DNA from: Synechococcus sp. A10-1-5-1
GTDB taxonomy: Bacteria; Cyanobacteriota; Cyanobacteriia; PCC-6307; Cyanobiaceae
DNA: 64,000 nt
Direction: 5' to 3'
Assembly (NCBI RefSeq): GCF_023115425.1
Contig: NZ_CP096032.1
Location: forward strand, 744,001-808,000
Under the pieces are notes generated by a model. That model saw only the letters and a program-made list of their open reading frames with translations. It had not been told where the DNA came from and ran no database searches. The position numbers and the translations under genes are program-made. Below, one piece after another: positions 7,509 through 16,388 of this stretch; the first letter of the stretch is position 1; the number at the start of each line of letters is the position of its first letter.

Positions 7509-9269
7509 TTGCGCGTCGCTGCAACAAGGCGAATCGCGAGCCTGGCCTGCAGCCTGGTGCTGGTGAGCCTTGGTAGCCCGGTGGCGTTGGCGCAACCCAG
7601 CATCGAAGCCAGCTCTGCGGAGGTGAAGAGGCTGGAGCGCAGCTGGAAGGCGCTGGATGAGCAACTTCGGGTGCTGGATGCCCTGATCCCCGCCGATCCC
7701 CAAGGGATTCCGCCGCGCGAAGCGGTCACCGCTCCGATTCCTGGAAGCCTGCTGCAGCCCAATCGGGCCCCAAGCCAACGACTACAGCCAAGCCAGGCCG
7801 CTGCCCCAGCACCGCTGAGCCTTCCGAGTCCCCAACAGCTCAAAGACGGAGTCGTTGAGGGCCTAAGCCTGCTTGAGGCCCTCGCCATTGGCTTTCAGAA
7901 CAACCCGGAGCTGCAGGCCCAACGGGAGCAGGTCGCCGCCTCCCTCGATGAGGTGCAGGCGGCCCTCGGCACCTACTGGCCGCGAATCAGCGCGTTTGCC
8001 GGGGGGAGCACCGGACAGATCAGCTCCAACAACACCGCCTCTGTTGGCAACGGCAACCTGAACTTGGGCCCCCTCTATCAAGCAGGAGGAGCCTTCTATG
8101 TCCCTACCGGCGGGGGGGCCTACTTCAACCAATCCAGCAGCATTGGAGCCGCGGGGCTGCAACTGGACTATGCCCTCCTGGACTTCGCCCGCACCCCCAG
8201 GGTTCAGGGCGCCCGAGCGGTGCTGGAGCGGGAGCGTCAGGTCTACGGCAACCAACTGCGTCAACTCCAGCTGACCATCAGCGAGGCCTACTACCAGCTG
8301 CAGCAGGCCGATCAGAACGTGCGCATCCAGGACGCCGCGGTGCGCGATGACCTGTTGATCCTTCAGGACTCCCTCGATCTGAAATTGGCGGGTCTGGTTC
8401 CGCGGCTGGATGTCCTGCGGCGCCGCGCCATCGAGGCCAGTGACCAAGAGGCCTTAATCCAGGCCCTGGCCGACCGTGCCATTGCCCGGCGTCGGCTGGC
8501 CCTGGTGCTGAACCTGCCCGCCACGGTCACCCCGAGCGCCAGCGATCCGATCGCCGTGATGCCCCAGTGGCCCCTGGACCTCGAGCAGAGCCTGCTGGCG
8601 GCTTACCGCGGCAACCCCGAACTCGAGGCGATCCTCGCCACCCGAACAGCCCTGGCGCTGCAAAAGGACGCAACCACCGCCCAACTGCTCCCGCGGCTCT
8701 CCTTGTTTGCCGGGGGAGGCAGCTACGGCCAGAACGTCAATCAGTTCAACATCACCACCAGTGGCGGGGGCTGTTGCGGCTCCACCGTGATCCCCACCCT
8801 GAACAGCAGTGGATACGACTGGTCCTTTGGCCTGAGTGTCCGCTGGTTGCTCTTTGACGCTGGCACCACCAGCGGCGAGACCAGGGCCCTGCAGCGGCGC
8901 GTCGAAGCAGCAGGGCAGAACTACGCCGCCCGCCGCAATGCAATTCGCCTCCGGCTGGAGGCAGCCTTCTTTAACCACGAAGCGAGCCTGGCCAAGTTGG
9001 CCTCAGCCCGGCGCGGGGTCGCCGCAGCCCTGGAGGCCTTCCGCGATGTGCGCCTGCGCTACCAGACGGGACTCTCCAGCGAGGTGGATCTCTCGATCAC
9101 CCAGGAACGCCTGATCGCCAGCCTGGTGCAGCGGCTGAACGCCACCGTTGGGGTGAACATCACCTACGCCCAGTTGCTGCGCGAACTCCTGCCAGTGCCG
9201 CGGGATCCAGCCACACCGCTCACCCCGGAGCTCACCTGGAGGGCTGCCACACCTGCTCCCAGCGACTAG
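7509..9269 (+). CDS. TolC-type outer-membrane efflux protein
   Basis: A 586-residue protein from a TTG start, with an N-terminal signal peptide ending near ALAQ (residue ~29). A short coiled region and a Pro/Gln/Ala-rich linker follow, then two OEP repeats of long amphipathic helices (QREQVAASLDEVQAALG... and the matching second repeat). Surface-loop segments are Gly/Ser/Asn-rich, and one contains a vicinal Cys pair (GGGCCGS). It is divergent from the HlyD gene with about 70 bases between, as expected for an adaptor/outer-channel pair. A damaged copy of its 3' end lies at 10999-11089. Confidence 0.9.
   Translation: MRVAATRRIASLACSLVLVSLGSPVALAQPSIEASSAEVKRLERSWKALDEQLRVLDALIPADPQGIPPREAVTAPIPGSLLQPNRAPSQRLQPSQAAAPAPLSLPSPQQLKDGVVEGLSLLEALAIGFQNNPELQAQREQVAASLDEVQAALGTYWPRISAFAGGSTGQISSNNTASVGNGNLNLGPLYQAGGAFYVPTGGGAYFNQSSSIGAAGLQLDYALLDFARTPRVQGARAVLERERQVYGNQLRQLQLTISEAYYQLQQADQNVRIQDAAVRDDLLILQDSLDLKLAGLVPRLDVLRRRAIEASDQEALIQALADRAIARRRLALVLNLPATVTPSASDPIAVMPQWPLDLEQSLLAAYRGNPELEAILATRTALALQKDATTAQLLPRLSLFAGGGSYGQNVNQFNITTSGGGCCGSTVIPTLNSSGYDWSFGLSVRWLLFDAGTTSGETRALQRRVEAAGQNYAARRNAIRLRLEAAFFNHEASLAKLASARRGVAAALEAFRDVRLRYQTGLSSEVDLSITQERLIASLVQRLNATVGVNITYAQLLRELLPVPRDPATPLTPELTWRAATPAPSD
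9240..9256. repeat. 17-bp direct repeat, left copy
   Basis: AGGGCTGCCACACCTGC, inside the last codons of tolC, recurs exactly at 12182-12198 in the same orientation. The two copies bracket the sugar-nucleotide genes and the gene debris between them. Confidence 0.85.
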
Positions 9270-9410
9270 CCCTTGGCTCGAGTGTTCGCAAACTTCCCAC
9301 CTAATTTCTTGGTGCAAATAACGGTCGAGGTGGGATTGAGCTGCTTCTTCGTCAGCTGCTGGTTCCCTAAGCCGGTTTACCCATAGGCTTGCGCGAGGTT
9401 TTCTGAGCGC

Positions 9411-10823
9411 ATGATCCGCACCATTTGCTGCATTGGCGCCGGCTACGTGGGTGGCCCGACCATGGCGGTAATCGCGGATCGCTGTCCCGATATCCAGGTC
9501 ACGGTGGTGGACCTCAACCAGGCGCGCATTGATGCCTGGAACGACCCGGATCTCTCCAAGCTTCCGGTCTATGAACCCGGTTTAGATCAGGTCGTCGGTC
9601 GCTGCCGAGGGCGCAACCTTCACTTCTCCACAGAGGTCGATGCCGCGATCGCTAATGCGGACATGGTCTTCTTGTCCGTCAACACGCCCACCAAAACCAA
9701 GGGTGTTGGTGCCGGCCAAGCCAGCGATCTGCGCTGGATCGAGGCCTCTGCTCGGCAGGTAGCTGCTTGTGCCCAAGGCCACACCATCGTTGTTGAGAAG
9801 AGCACTCTTCCTGTCCGTACCGCCGACACCGTCAAGGCGATTCTTTCCGCGGCTCAAGGGGAGGTCGCCGGTGCCGGCTCTCCCAAGACGTTCTCCGTTC
9901 TCTCCAATCCCGAGTTCCTGGCGGAAGGCACGGCCATCCCGGACCTCGAAGCCCCGGATCGCGTCCTCATTGGTGGAGAGGATCCGGCTGCGATCGAGAG
10001 CTTGGCTTCGGTTTACGGCAACTGGGTCCCGCAAGATCGGATTCTCCGAACCAACCTCTGGAGCTCTGAACTTTCGAAGCTGACCGCCAATGCATTCTTG
10101 GCACAGCGCATCAGCTCGATCAACTCCATTGCGGCGCTTTGTGAGGCCACTGGCGCGGATGTCAACGAGGTTGCCCACGCCATCGGCACTGATTCCCGCA
10201 TTGGTCCCAAGTTCCTGAAGGCTGGTCCTGGTTTCGGCGGCAGCTGCTTCCAGAAGGACATCCTGAACTTGGTCTACCTCTGCGGCCACTACGGGCTTCA
10301 CGCTGAGGCGTCGTACTGGCAAAGCGTGGTCGAGCTGAACACCTGGCAGCAAGACCGGATTGCGCAGCTCGTTGTCCAACGGCTCTTCGGCACCGTGACC
10401 GGCAAGCGCATTGCGGTTCTCGGTTTTGCCTTCAAGGCGGACACCAACGACACCCGAGAGGCTCCTGCAATCCGCATCTGCAAAGACCTTCTGGAGGAAG
10501 GCGCTCAGCTCGCGATCTACGACCCCAAGGTTCCCGAACACCAAATGAGTGGTGACCTTGGAACAGAACCCCAAGACGCCCCAACTGGCGGGGCTCTGAG
10601 CGGTGAAGGGGTCTGGCAACGTGTCGCGACTCCTGCAGAGGCCGTCGCCCAGGCGGATGCTGTCTTGATCCTCACCGAGTGGTCAAGCTTTACCCATCTG
10701 GACTGGGCTGATCTGGCCCCTCGCATGCGCAAACCGGCCTGGCTGTTCGATGCTCGCTCGATCGCGGATCTAGCAGCCGCTCGCGCAGCTGGCTTGCAGG
10801 TCTGGCGGGTTGGGTGCGGCTGA
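9411..10823 (+). CDS. ugd: UDP-glucose 6-dehydrogenase family
   Basis: A 470-residue protein with an N-terminal Rossmann motif (IGAGYVG, 8-14), the substrate-binding central domain and the catalytic cysteine in [10 protein letters not shown] (Cys279). A C-terminal UDP-binding domain carries [19 protein letters not shown]. It oxidises UDP-glucose to UDP-glucuronate in the cytosol. The epimerase downstream would convert that product to UDP-galacturonate for surface polysaccharide. To the eye, codon use has more T-ending codons (ctt, gtt, cct) than its neighbours, which could reflect transfer or high expression. UDP-glucose is favoured over GDP-mannose by the overall pattern and the neighbour. 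Confidence 0.92.
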   Translation: MIRTICCIGAGYVGGPTMAVIADRCPDIQVTVVDLNQARIDAWNDPDLSKLPVYEPGLDQVVGRCRGRNLHFSTEVDAAIANADMVFLSVNTPTKTKGVGAGQASDLRWIEASARQVAACAQGHTIVVEKSTLPVRTADTVKAILSAAQGEVAGAGSPKTFSVLSNPEFLAEGTAIPDLEAPDRVLIGGEDPAAIESLASVYGNWVPQDRILRTNLWSSELSKLTANAFLAQRISSINSIAALCEATGADVNEVAHAIGTDSRIGPKFLKAGPGFGGSCFQKDILNLVYLCGHYGLHAEASYWQSVVELNTWQQDRIAQLVVQRLFGTVTGKRIAVLGFAFKADTNDTREAPAIRICKDLLEEGAQLAIYDPKVPEHQMSGDLGTEPQDAPTGGALSGEGVWQRVATPAEAVAQADAVLILTEWSSFTHLDWADLAPRMRKPAWLFDARSIADLAAARAAGLQVWRVGCG

Positions 10824-10975
10824 GTTCCCCGTTTCAACGCCTCTGGCTTGGCCAGTGGCTGTCCAACCTCGGCAGCTAGATCAGTTTTTATGGACTGGGG
10901 CTCTGTTTTTCGCGCGCGCTGATCAGCTTGGGCCCTATTCAGCCGTGGCCCTTGTGGTTCAGCTCGGACGGTTAA
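10814..10975 (+). pseudogene. Remnant of the N-terminus of an MFS transporter
   Basis: From GTG 10814, which overlaps the ugd stop, the frame reads [18 protein letters not shown], then an in-frame TAG at 10877-10879, then ISFYGLGL. A one-base shift near 10900-10915 continues as FFARADQLGPYSAVALVVQL. Restoring the TAG to CAG and repairing the shift gives a typical start of a major facilitator permease (LWLGQ..SNLG.Q). Nothing of the remaining transporter is visible downstream. Confidence 0.65.
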
Positions 10976-10998
10976 CTACTGCTCCAACAGTCCAAGCA

Positions 10999-11089
10999 TG
11001 GAAGCCTTCCGCGATGTGCGCCTGCGCTATAGACGGGACTCTCCAGCGAGGTGGATCTCTCGCTCACCCCGGAACTCACCTGGAAGGGG
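10999..11089 (+). pseudogene. Damaged duplicate of the tolC 3' end
   Basis: Bases 10999-11062 match tolC 9031-9095 almost exactly with one base missing. Bases 11063-11087 then match tolC 9219-9243, so the 123 bases between (9096-9218) are absent. The deletion preserves frame but the single missing base does not. It is therefore a relic of tolC and not a coding gene. Confidence 0.85.
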
Positions 11090-11160
11090 AAGAAACCGGC
11101 TGAGTCGAATAGGTTGCTCCCATGGGGCCCTGAGCACCTGGTTGGTTTGGGACACCGCTT

Positions 11161-12183
11161 GTGGGACGCCCCGTTTTAGTTACCGGAGCTGCGGGATTTA
11201 TTGGTGCCGCAGTGGCCCAACGGCTACTAAACCGTGGTGAGGCCGTCATTGGACTGGACAACCTCAACAGCTATTACGACCCTGCCCTCAAGCGAGCGCG
11301 CCTTCAACGCGTTGAAGGCGCCAATGGTGATTGGAGCTTTGAGCAACTGGATCTGAAAGATTCAGCTGGGGTGAGCCAATTGTTTGCCCAAAAGATGCCG
11401 CGGGCGGTGGTGCACCTAGCAGCCCAAGCCGGAGTGCGCTACTCGATCGAGAATCCAGCCGCTTACATCCAAAGCAACCTCGATGGATTTGGGAATGTCC
11501 TCGAGGGCTGCCGGCATCAAGACGTGGAGCATTTGGTCTATGCCTCCAGCAGCTCGGTCTATGGCGGTAACCGCCAGATGCCGTTCTCAGAGCAGCACGC
11601 GGTGAATCATCCAGTGAGCCTCTATGCGGCCACCAAAAAAGCCAATGAACTGATGGCGCACACCTACAGCCATCTCTATGGGCTACCCGCCACGGGACTG
11701 CGCTTTTTCACGGTCTATGGCCCCTGGGGCAGACCGGATATGGCACCGATCCTGTTCGCCAAGGCCATCCTCTCGGGGTCTCCCATCAAGGTCTTTAACG
11801 AAGGCCACATGCGGCGCGATTTCACCTACATCGACGACATCGTCGAGGGCGTTATCCGCTGTCTCGACAAGCCAGCAACGCCTGATTCGAGCTTCGATCC
11901 GCTCAATCCCAATCCAGCAACGGCAGCGGTCCCCCACCGCCTGTTCAACATCGGTAATTCCCAACCAACGGAGCTACTGGAGTTCATCGCTCTGTTGGAG
12001 AAGGCCCTCGGTCGCCCAGCGATCAAAGACCTCCAACCAATGCAACCGGGAGATGTCGTAGCCACAGCCGCGGACACCTCAGCCCTAGAGGCCTGGGTTG
12101 GTTTTCAGCCCAACACACCGCTTCAGCAGGGCCTGGAGGCCTTCGCGACCTGGGTGCAAGAACACCCGGAATTCATCCGTTAG
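11161..12183 (+). CDS. NAD-dependent UDP-glucuronate 4-epimerase family
   Basis: A 340-residue short-chain epimerase from GTG 11161. It has the NAD-binding motif GAAGFIG (9-15), DNLNSYYDPALK, the catalytic Ser region (YASSSSVYG) and the Tyr/Lys pair YAATKK, then LRFFTVYGPWGRPDMA. This combination is typical of UDP-glucuronate 4-epimerases (CapI/LpsL type). With ugd upstream it completes the path from UDP-glucose to UDP-galacturonate. It converges on the oxidoreductase gene with a 4-base TTAG overlap. Confidence 0.9.
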   Translation: MGRPVLVTGAAGFIGAAVAQRLLNRGEAVIGLDNLNSYYDPALKRARLQRVEGANGDWSFEQLDLKDSAGVSQLFAQKMPRAVVHLAAQAGVRYSIENPAAYIQSNLDGFGNVLEGCRHQDVEHLVYASSSSVYGGNRQMPFSEQHAVNHPVSLYAATKKANELMAHTYSHLYGLPATGLRFFTVYGPWGRPDMAPILFAKAILSGSPIKVFNEGHMRRDFTYIDDIVEGVIRCLDKPATPDSSFDPLNPNPATAAVPHRLFNIGNSQPTELLEFIALLEKALGRPAIKDLQPMQPGDVVATAADTSALEAWVGFQPNTPLQQGLEAFATWVQEHPEFIR

Positions 12184-13193
12184 GGCTGCCACACCTGCAG
12201 CTGCTCCAGCTGCCGCTGCGCCGTAGCGCTGCCCGTCGCCAGCACCTGGGCCAGCAGCGGGGCCAGCACAGGGACCTGGGCAAAGCCGCCGCTGAAACCG
12301 CTGAAGCCGAACAGGCCCGGAGCATCCGGAAGGGGGGCCGCCCATGGGTTTCCCGTCAAGGAGAACTCAACGGGTACCTGGCGCCAGATCCCGCTCGCTT
12401 CAGACAGTCCCTTTGGCAGGGCTGAGGCGGAGATGGCCTGCCTCAGCTCCTGCTCCATCCCCAGTGGGGACTCTGCCAAAGCCAATCCGGGGAAAAAACG
12501 ACTGATTTGCCCCAGCAGCGCGCCATCCCCTCGGGGCACCAAACCCGCATCGACCACGGAGCAGGGTTCCTTGAGTTCCCCACTGCTGCGTTCGATCGCG
12601 GGGCGCTGGAACTGGGCCGGAAGCTGAAGGCGTGTTGCCGGCCAGTCCGGCAGCTCGAGAACCCCGGCCCAGCTACTGCGCAAAACCTCAGGCCACGCCG
12701 GCCAGAGGCTGCGGCAGGCCGCCCCGGCAGCCAGCACGACCTGGGCACTGCGCTGGTCGCTGCCATCGCTGCAACGCACCAGCCACTCCCCTCGATCCCA
12801 CTCGATGGCCAGCGCGTCGGCACAGAGAAGACGCACCCCGCTCGAGCGCAAGAGCTCCGGCAGTTGGGCGTGAAAACGGGCGGTGTCGACCTGGGACGCG
12901 GGTAATGGAAGAAGCCGCGACCAAGGCTGACCGCTGTGAAGCTGAAGGCGAGATCGCGACCAGCCGATCGCCCCATAGCGGCGCCCTAGGTCTCTCCAGA
13001 GACCCGAGGCCTTCGCGGCTTGAAGCGCCAGCGGTGAGGTACCGAGCGGCCAGCCGGGGATCACCCCGTAGCTCCACTGCGTGGCGCAGGGCTGTTGAGC
13101 AGCGATCAAACAGACGTCGACCTCGAGCTCCCGCAGGGCCAAGGCCAGCAGACCGCCCGCTAGCCCCCCGCCAACGATCAACACCTCCTTCAA
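12180..13193 (-). CDS. FAD-dependent oxidoreductase (DAO-like fold)
   Basis: A 337-residue protein starting at TTG with the dinucleotide-binding motif VGGGLAGGLLALAL and a C-terminal Gly-rich FAD contact (GLFGFSGFSGGFAQVPVLAP). The pattern fits D-amino-acid-oxidase-like or related FAD enzymes; the substrate is unknown. The start is 12 bases after the CyanoP stop, so the two are probably cotranscribed. The last codons contain the right copy of the 17-bp repeat. Confidence 0.8.
   Translation of the reverse strand: MKEVLIVGGGLAGGLLALALRELEVDVCLIAAQQPCATQWSYGVIPGWPLGTSPLALQAAKASGLWRDLGRRYGAIGWSRSRLQLHSGQPWSRLLPLPASQVDTARFHAQLPELLRSSGVRLLCADALAIEWDRGEWLVRCSDGSDQRSAQVVLAAGAACRSLWPAWPEVLRSSWAGVLELPDWPATRLQLPAQFQRPAIERSSGELKEPCSVVDAGLVPRGDGALLGQISRFFPGLALAESPLGMEQELRQAISASALPKGLSEASGIWRQVPVEFSLTGNPWAAPLPDAPGLFGFSGFSGGFAQVPVLAPLLAQVLATGSATAQRQLEQLQVWQP
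12182..12198. repeat. 17-bp direct repeat, right copy
   Basis: Exact match to 9240-9256. It covers the stop of the epimerase and the 3' end of the minus-strand oxidoreductase gene. Confidence 0.85.
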
Positions 13194-13204
13194 CGGAGCA
13201 GCGA

Positions 13205-13768
13205 TCAGATGCGCAGGGTGAAGGAGGTGATCACCTGATGGAAGAGGCCCTTGACCTTCGGCCAGCGCAGCTCATTGGTGCTGGCCGCAAGGGTGTAGAG
13301 CCGGCCGCGATCCACGACAACGGTCGCCAGCTCATGGCGATCGCGATCGGGCAGGTGAACGGCATATTCCAAGTCGTAGAAGGTGCGGCCGCCGTCTTCG
13401 CGCTCAGAGGCCTCCACCAGTTCCGCCTCCCGGCCGCTGCCCTCTGGGGCAATCACCACGCGGCGCAGCTTCTCGCCCACGGCCACGGCACTACCGAGGT
13501 TCTCCAGGCTGTTGGTCTCATTCACCTCCGAGACCACCAAGCTGAGGGTTTCATCGGCGTTGATCAGGTCGTGGAAGACCACCTGAGGGCCCTCGGTGAC
13601 CTGCACCCGGGTCCAACCCGTGGGATAGAGGAAGGCGTAGCGGCCATCAGCGCTCTGGAAGGAGTTCAGACCCGCCGCGACCGCACTGCAGCTCACCAAC
13701 ACCAAAACCAAACCGAGGGCCAGGAACGAACGCAGTCCTTGGGAGATCCAGCGGGTAAGCACGGCCAT
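13205..13768 (-). CDS. CyanoP, PsbP-like photosystem II lipoprotein
   Basis: A 187-residue protein with a short basic N-terminus, a hydrophobic segment and a lipobox (LVSC, Cys27), so it should be a thylakoid-lumen lipoprotein. The mature part has the PsbP fold signatures: [39 protein letters not shown] and a C-terminal SFTLRI. CyanoP associates with photosystem II, probably during assembly. It is divergent from recR and upstream of the oxidoreductase on the same strand. Confidence 0.9.
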   Translation of the reverse strand: MAVLTRWISQGLRSFLALGLVLVLVSCSAVAAGLNSFQSADGRYAFLYPTGWTRVQVTEGPQVVFHDLINADETLSLVVSEVNETNSLENLGSAVAVGEKLRRVVIAPEGSGREAELVEASEREDGGRTFYDLEYAVHLPDRDRHELATVVVDRGRLYTLAASTNELRWPKVKGLFHQVITSFTLRI

Positions 13769-13818
13769 TGATCAGCGCTTTAGCGGGGCCATTCTCACGC
13801 GCCGGCGCATCGCTTGCG

Positions 13819-14454
13819 ATGCCTCTTAGATTCTCGCCAGTTGCCCAAAGGGATCTGAGCGGCTTCACCAGACCCCTGGCACGGCTGATCGATCAGTTCG
13901 AGCGGCTCCCCGGCATTGGGCCTCGCACGGCCCAGCGCCTAGCGCTGCACCTGTTGAACCAGCCCAGCGAGCAGATCCAAGCCTTCGCGGACGCCCTGCT
14001 CGCGGCCCGCAGCCAGGTGGGCCAATGCCAACGCTGCTTCCACCTCTCCGCTGATCCCCTCTGCGAGATCTGCCGCAACGAAACACGCAGCACCGGCGTG
14101 ATCTGTGTGGTCGCTGATTCGCGCGACCTGCTGGCCCTGGAGCGCACCCGCGAATTCAAGGGGAGCTATCACGTCCTTGGCGGGCTGATCTCACCGATGG
14201 ATGGGATCGGTCCGGAGCTCCTGCACATCCAGCCTCTCGTGGAACGGGTGGACCGCGATGGCATCAACGAGGTCATCCTGGCCCTCACCCCCAGCGTCGA
14301 GGGGGACACCACCAGCCTTTACCTGGCCCGCCTACTGAAACCCTTCACCCAGGTCAGCCGGATCGCCTACGGGCTGCCGGTGGGCAGCGAACTGGAGTAC
14401 GCCGATGAGGTGACCCTGGCGCGGGCCCTCGAGGGCCGGCGGCGGATGGAGTGA
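13819..14454 (+). CDS. recR: Recombination protein RecR
   Basis: 211 residues from ATG 13819; the frame is open back to TTG 13768 but that would overlap the CyanoP start. A helix-hairpin-helix ([13 protein letters not shown]) is followed by a four-cysteine zinc finger (CQRCFH...CEIC), a Toprim domain ([15 protein letters not shown]) and the C-terminal [20 protein letters not shown]. RecR acts with RecF/RecO to load RecA at gaps. The stop lies 4 bases before lipA, so the pair is probably cotranscribed. Confidence 0.95.
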   Translation: MPLRFSPVAQRDLSGFTRPLARLIDQFERLPGIGPRTAQRLALHLLNQPSEQIQAFADALLAARSQVGQCQRCFHLSADPLCEICRNETRSTGVICVVADSRDLLALERTREFKGSYHVLGGLISPMDGIGPELLHIQPLVERVDRDGINEVILALTPSVEGDTTSLYLARLLKPFTQVSRIAYGLPVGSELEYADEVTLARALEGRRRME

Positions 14455-14458
14455 TCCG

Positions 14459-15364
14459 ATGAGCCGCTACAGCAAGGTCCCACCAAAAGAACGGCTGCCG
14501 GAATGGATCCGCACGCCGATCGGCAATGCCACCGAACTGGAGTCGGTGCAGGCCGTGGTGAAGCAGCAGCGGCTGCACACAATCTGTGAGGAGGGGCGCT
14601 GCCCAAACCGCGGTGAGTGCTATGCCTCCGGAACGGCCACGTTTTTGCTGGGGGGATCGATCTGCACCCGCAGCTGCGCCTTCTGCCAGGTGGACAAGGG
14701 ACTCGCCCCCGAACCCCTGGATGACCAGGAAGCCGAGCGCGTCGCCGAGGCCGTCACCACCCTGGGTTTGCGCTACGTCGTGCTCACCTCGGTGGCCCGC
14801 GACGATCAAGGTGACCACGGGGCCTCCCTCTTCACCCGGGCCATGGCCGCCATCCGGGCACGAAATCCACTGATCGCGATCGAGGTGCTCACCCCCGACT
14901 TCTGGGGGGGCTACCGCGACGAAGCCGAGGCGCTCGCCGCCCAACGACAACGGCTGCAGACGGTGCTCGCAGCCCAGCCGGTCTGCTTCAACCACAACCT
15001 CGAAACCGTGGAGCGCCTGCAGGGCGAGGTCCGCCGCGGGGCCACCTACAGCCGCTCCCTCGGACTACTGGCCGCCGCCCGCGAACTGGCGCCGGGGATT
15101 CCCACCAAGAGCGGTCTGATGCTCGGCCTCGGTGAAACAGCCGACGAGGTGATCGCGGCGATGCGCGATCTACGGGCCGTGGACTGCCAGCGGCTCACCA
15201 TCGGCCAGTACCTGAGGCCCTCCTTGGCCCACATCCCTGTGGAGCGCTACTGGACGCCAGAGGAGTTCGACGAGCTGGGATACATCGCTAAGGACTTGGG
15301 CTTTAACGATGTGCGCTCCGGCCCCCTGGTGCGCAGTAGTTATCACGCGGCAGACCTCAGCTAG
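14459..15364 (+). CDS. lipA: Lipoyl synthase
   Basis: A 301-residue radical-SAM enzyme with the auxiliary cluster motif [12 protein letters not shown] and the radical-SAM motif [20 protein letters not shown]-type and QYLRPS regions are also conserved. It inserts two sulfurs into protein-bound octanoyl groups to make the lipoyl cofactor of dehydrogenase complexes and the glycine cleavage H protein. The length is normal. It shares a CTAG stop with the convergent DUF1622 gene. Confidence 0.97.
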   Translation: MSRYSKVPPKERLPEWIRTPIGNATELESVQAVVKQQRLHTICEEGRCPNRGECYASGTATFLLGGSICTRSCAFCQVDKGLAPEPLDDQEAERVAEAVTTLGLRYVVLTSVARDDQGDHGASLFTRAMAAIRARNPLIAIEVLTPDFWGGYRDEAEALAAQRQRLQTVLAAQPVCFNHNLETVERLQGEVRRGATYSRSLGLLAAARELAPGIPTKSGLMLGLGETADEVIAAMRDLRAVDCQRLTIGQYLRPSLAHIPVERYWTPEEFDELGYIAKDLGFNDVRSGPLVRSSYHAADLS

Positions 15365-15732
15365 CTGCCGGGGTGCCGATCCTCTTGGCGCAATTCCAGA
15401 GCCAAGAAAAAATTGAGGAACGTCCGAATCAAAGCCACCGCCCCCAGCTGAATCAGGGCATTGGGCTCGCGGCTGATCGTGGTCAAGACCACATCGGCTC
15501 CCAACTGAAACTCCAGCGCCAGGGCCACCCAGCAGCCGAAGGTGACCCGGGCCATCGTCACCGGACCCCGTTGCGCCAGATGGGGAGGGATCTCCCGCAG
15601 CCGTAACTTGCGGGCGCCGCTCAACACAGCCACCAAGCCGATCGCCACGGAGATCAGCGAGAGGAACTCCAGCAGCTGCCGAAGCGCTTGGGCCGAATGG
15701 CTGAGCAGTAGCTCCGTCCCATGGAGATCCAT
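15361..15732 (-). CDS. DUF1622-like membrane protein
   Basis: A 123-residue protein with an N-terminal helix ([20 protein letters not shown]), a basic loop, then [20 protein letters not shown] and a last helix rich in Leu/Phe. The EFQLGADVV phrase and layout fit DUF1622, integral membrane proteins of unknown function. It is on the same strand as, and 11 bases downstream of, the DUF429 gene. Confidence 0.8.
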   Translation of the reverse strand: MDLHGTELLLSHSAQALRQLLEFLSLISVAIGLVAVLSGARKLRLREIPPHLAQRGPVTMARVTFGCWVALALEFQLGADVVLTTISREPNALIQLGAVALIRTFLNFFLALELRQEDRHPGS

Positions 15733-15743
15733 CGCCCTTGTGT

Positions 15744-16388
15744 TCAGCCGCTGCCCGCAGTGTGGCGCGCGCCGACGGGCAACACCAACAGCCCGCCATC
15801 CGGCTCGCCGTAGATGTCGACTGGGGATCCCTCGGCCAACCGCTCTGCGAAGAGAGCGCAGACCGCCGCATCAATCCAGTCGATGCTGCTCAAGCCACTC
15901 CGCGAAACGCCAAAACGCTCCAGCAGTGCTGAGCGCTGCTCAATTTTGAGGGCGGCCTTCACCTCCAACTGCGGGGAGAGGGCGATGGTGATGCCGTGGG
16001 GAAAGCTCTCAAAACAGCAGCGACCCTGCAGGGCTTGGACCGCACGGGCGATCGGCACCCCATGCCCTTGCAGCGCCGCATACAGCGATTCACCCCGCAG
16101 CATCCAGCCGTAGAAATTGCTGCGGCTGGCTCGCACCGCCTCCCGGGTGGGTGTCGCGAAGCAGTGAATACCAGCGGCCAAGAGCTGCCGCTCACACAGG
16201 CGCGAGCGCTGCCCCGCCAGGGCCCAACCGCAGGGGGCATCGATCGCGATCCGCTCCGCCCGAAGACACCACTGCGCCAACGCCTCCGCATCGGAGGTAT
16301 TGAGCTGATCCACCACGCGGCGGCCCTCCAGCAACACCGCGTGGAAACCCTTGCGGGCACCACCCACATCAATGCCAGCGACGATCAC
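15744..16388 (-). CDS. DUF429 domain protein
   Basis: 214 residues starting with an RNase-H-like phrase (VAGIDVGGARKGFHAVLL), then AIDAPCGWA and ATPTREAV, and a C-terminal SSIDWIDAAVCALFAERL. This pattern defines DUF429, predicted nuclease-like proteins with no firm biochemical role. The GTG start overlaps the stop of the upstream gene as GTGA, so the two are probably translationally coupled. Confidence 0.85.
   Translation of the reverse strand: MIVAGIDVGGARKGFHAVLLEGRRVVDQLNTSDAEALAQWCLRAERIAIDAPCGWALAGQRSRLCERQLLAAGIHCFATPTREAVRASRSNFYGWMLRGESLYAALQGHGVPIARAVQALQGRCCFESFPHGITIALSPQLEVKAALKIEQRSALLERFGVSRSGLSSIDWIDAAVCALFAERLAEGSPVDIYGEPDGGLLVLPVGARHTAGSG

Noticed and set aside
7439-7888. 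Upstream extension of the HlyD frame to a 585-residue protein
   Set aside because: The extra part is the complement of the tolC signal-peptide and linker region and has no membrane or adaptor features; the anchor begins just after the ATG at 7438.
12632-13771. 379-codon plus-strand open frame across the oxidoreductase and CyanoP genes
   Set aside because: Antisense to two recognisable genes, with low-complexity Arg/Pro translation.
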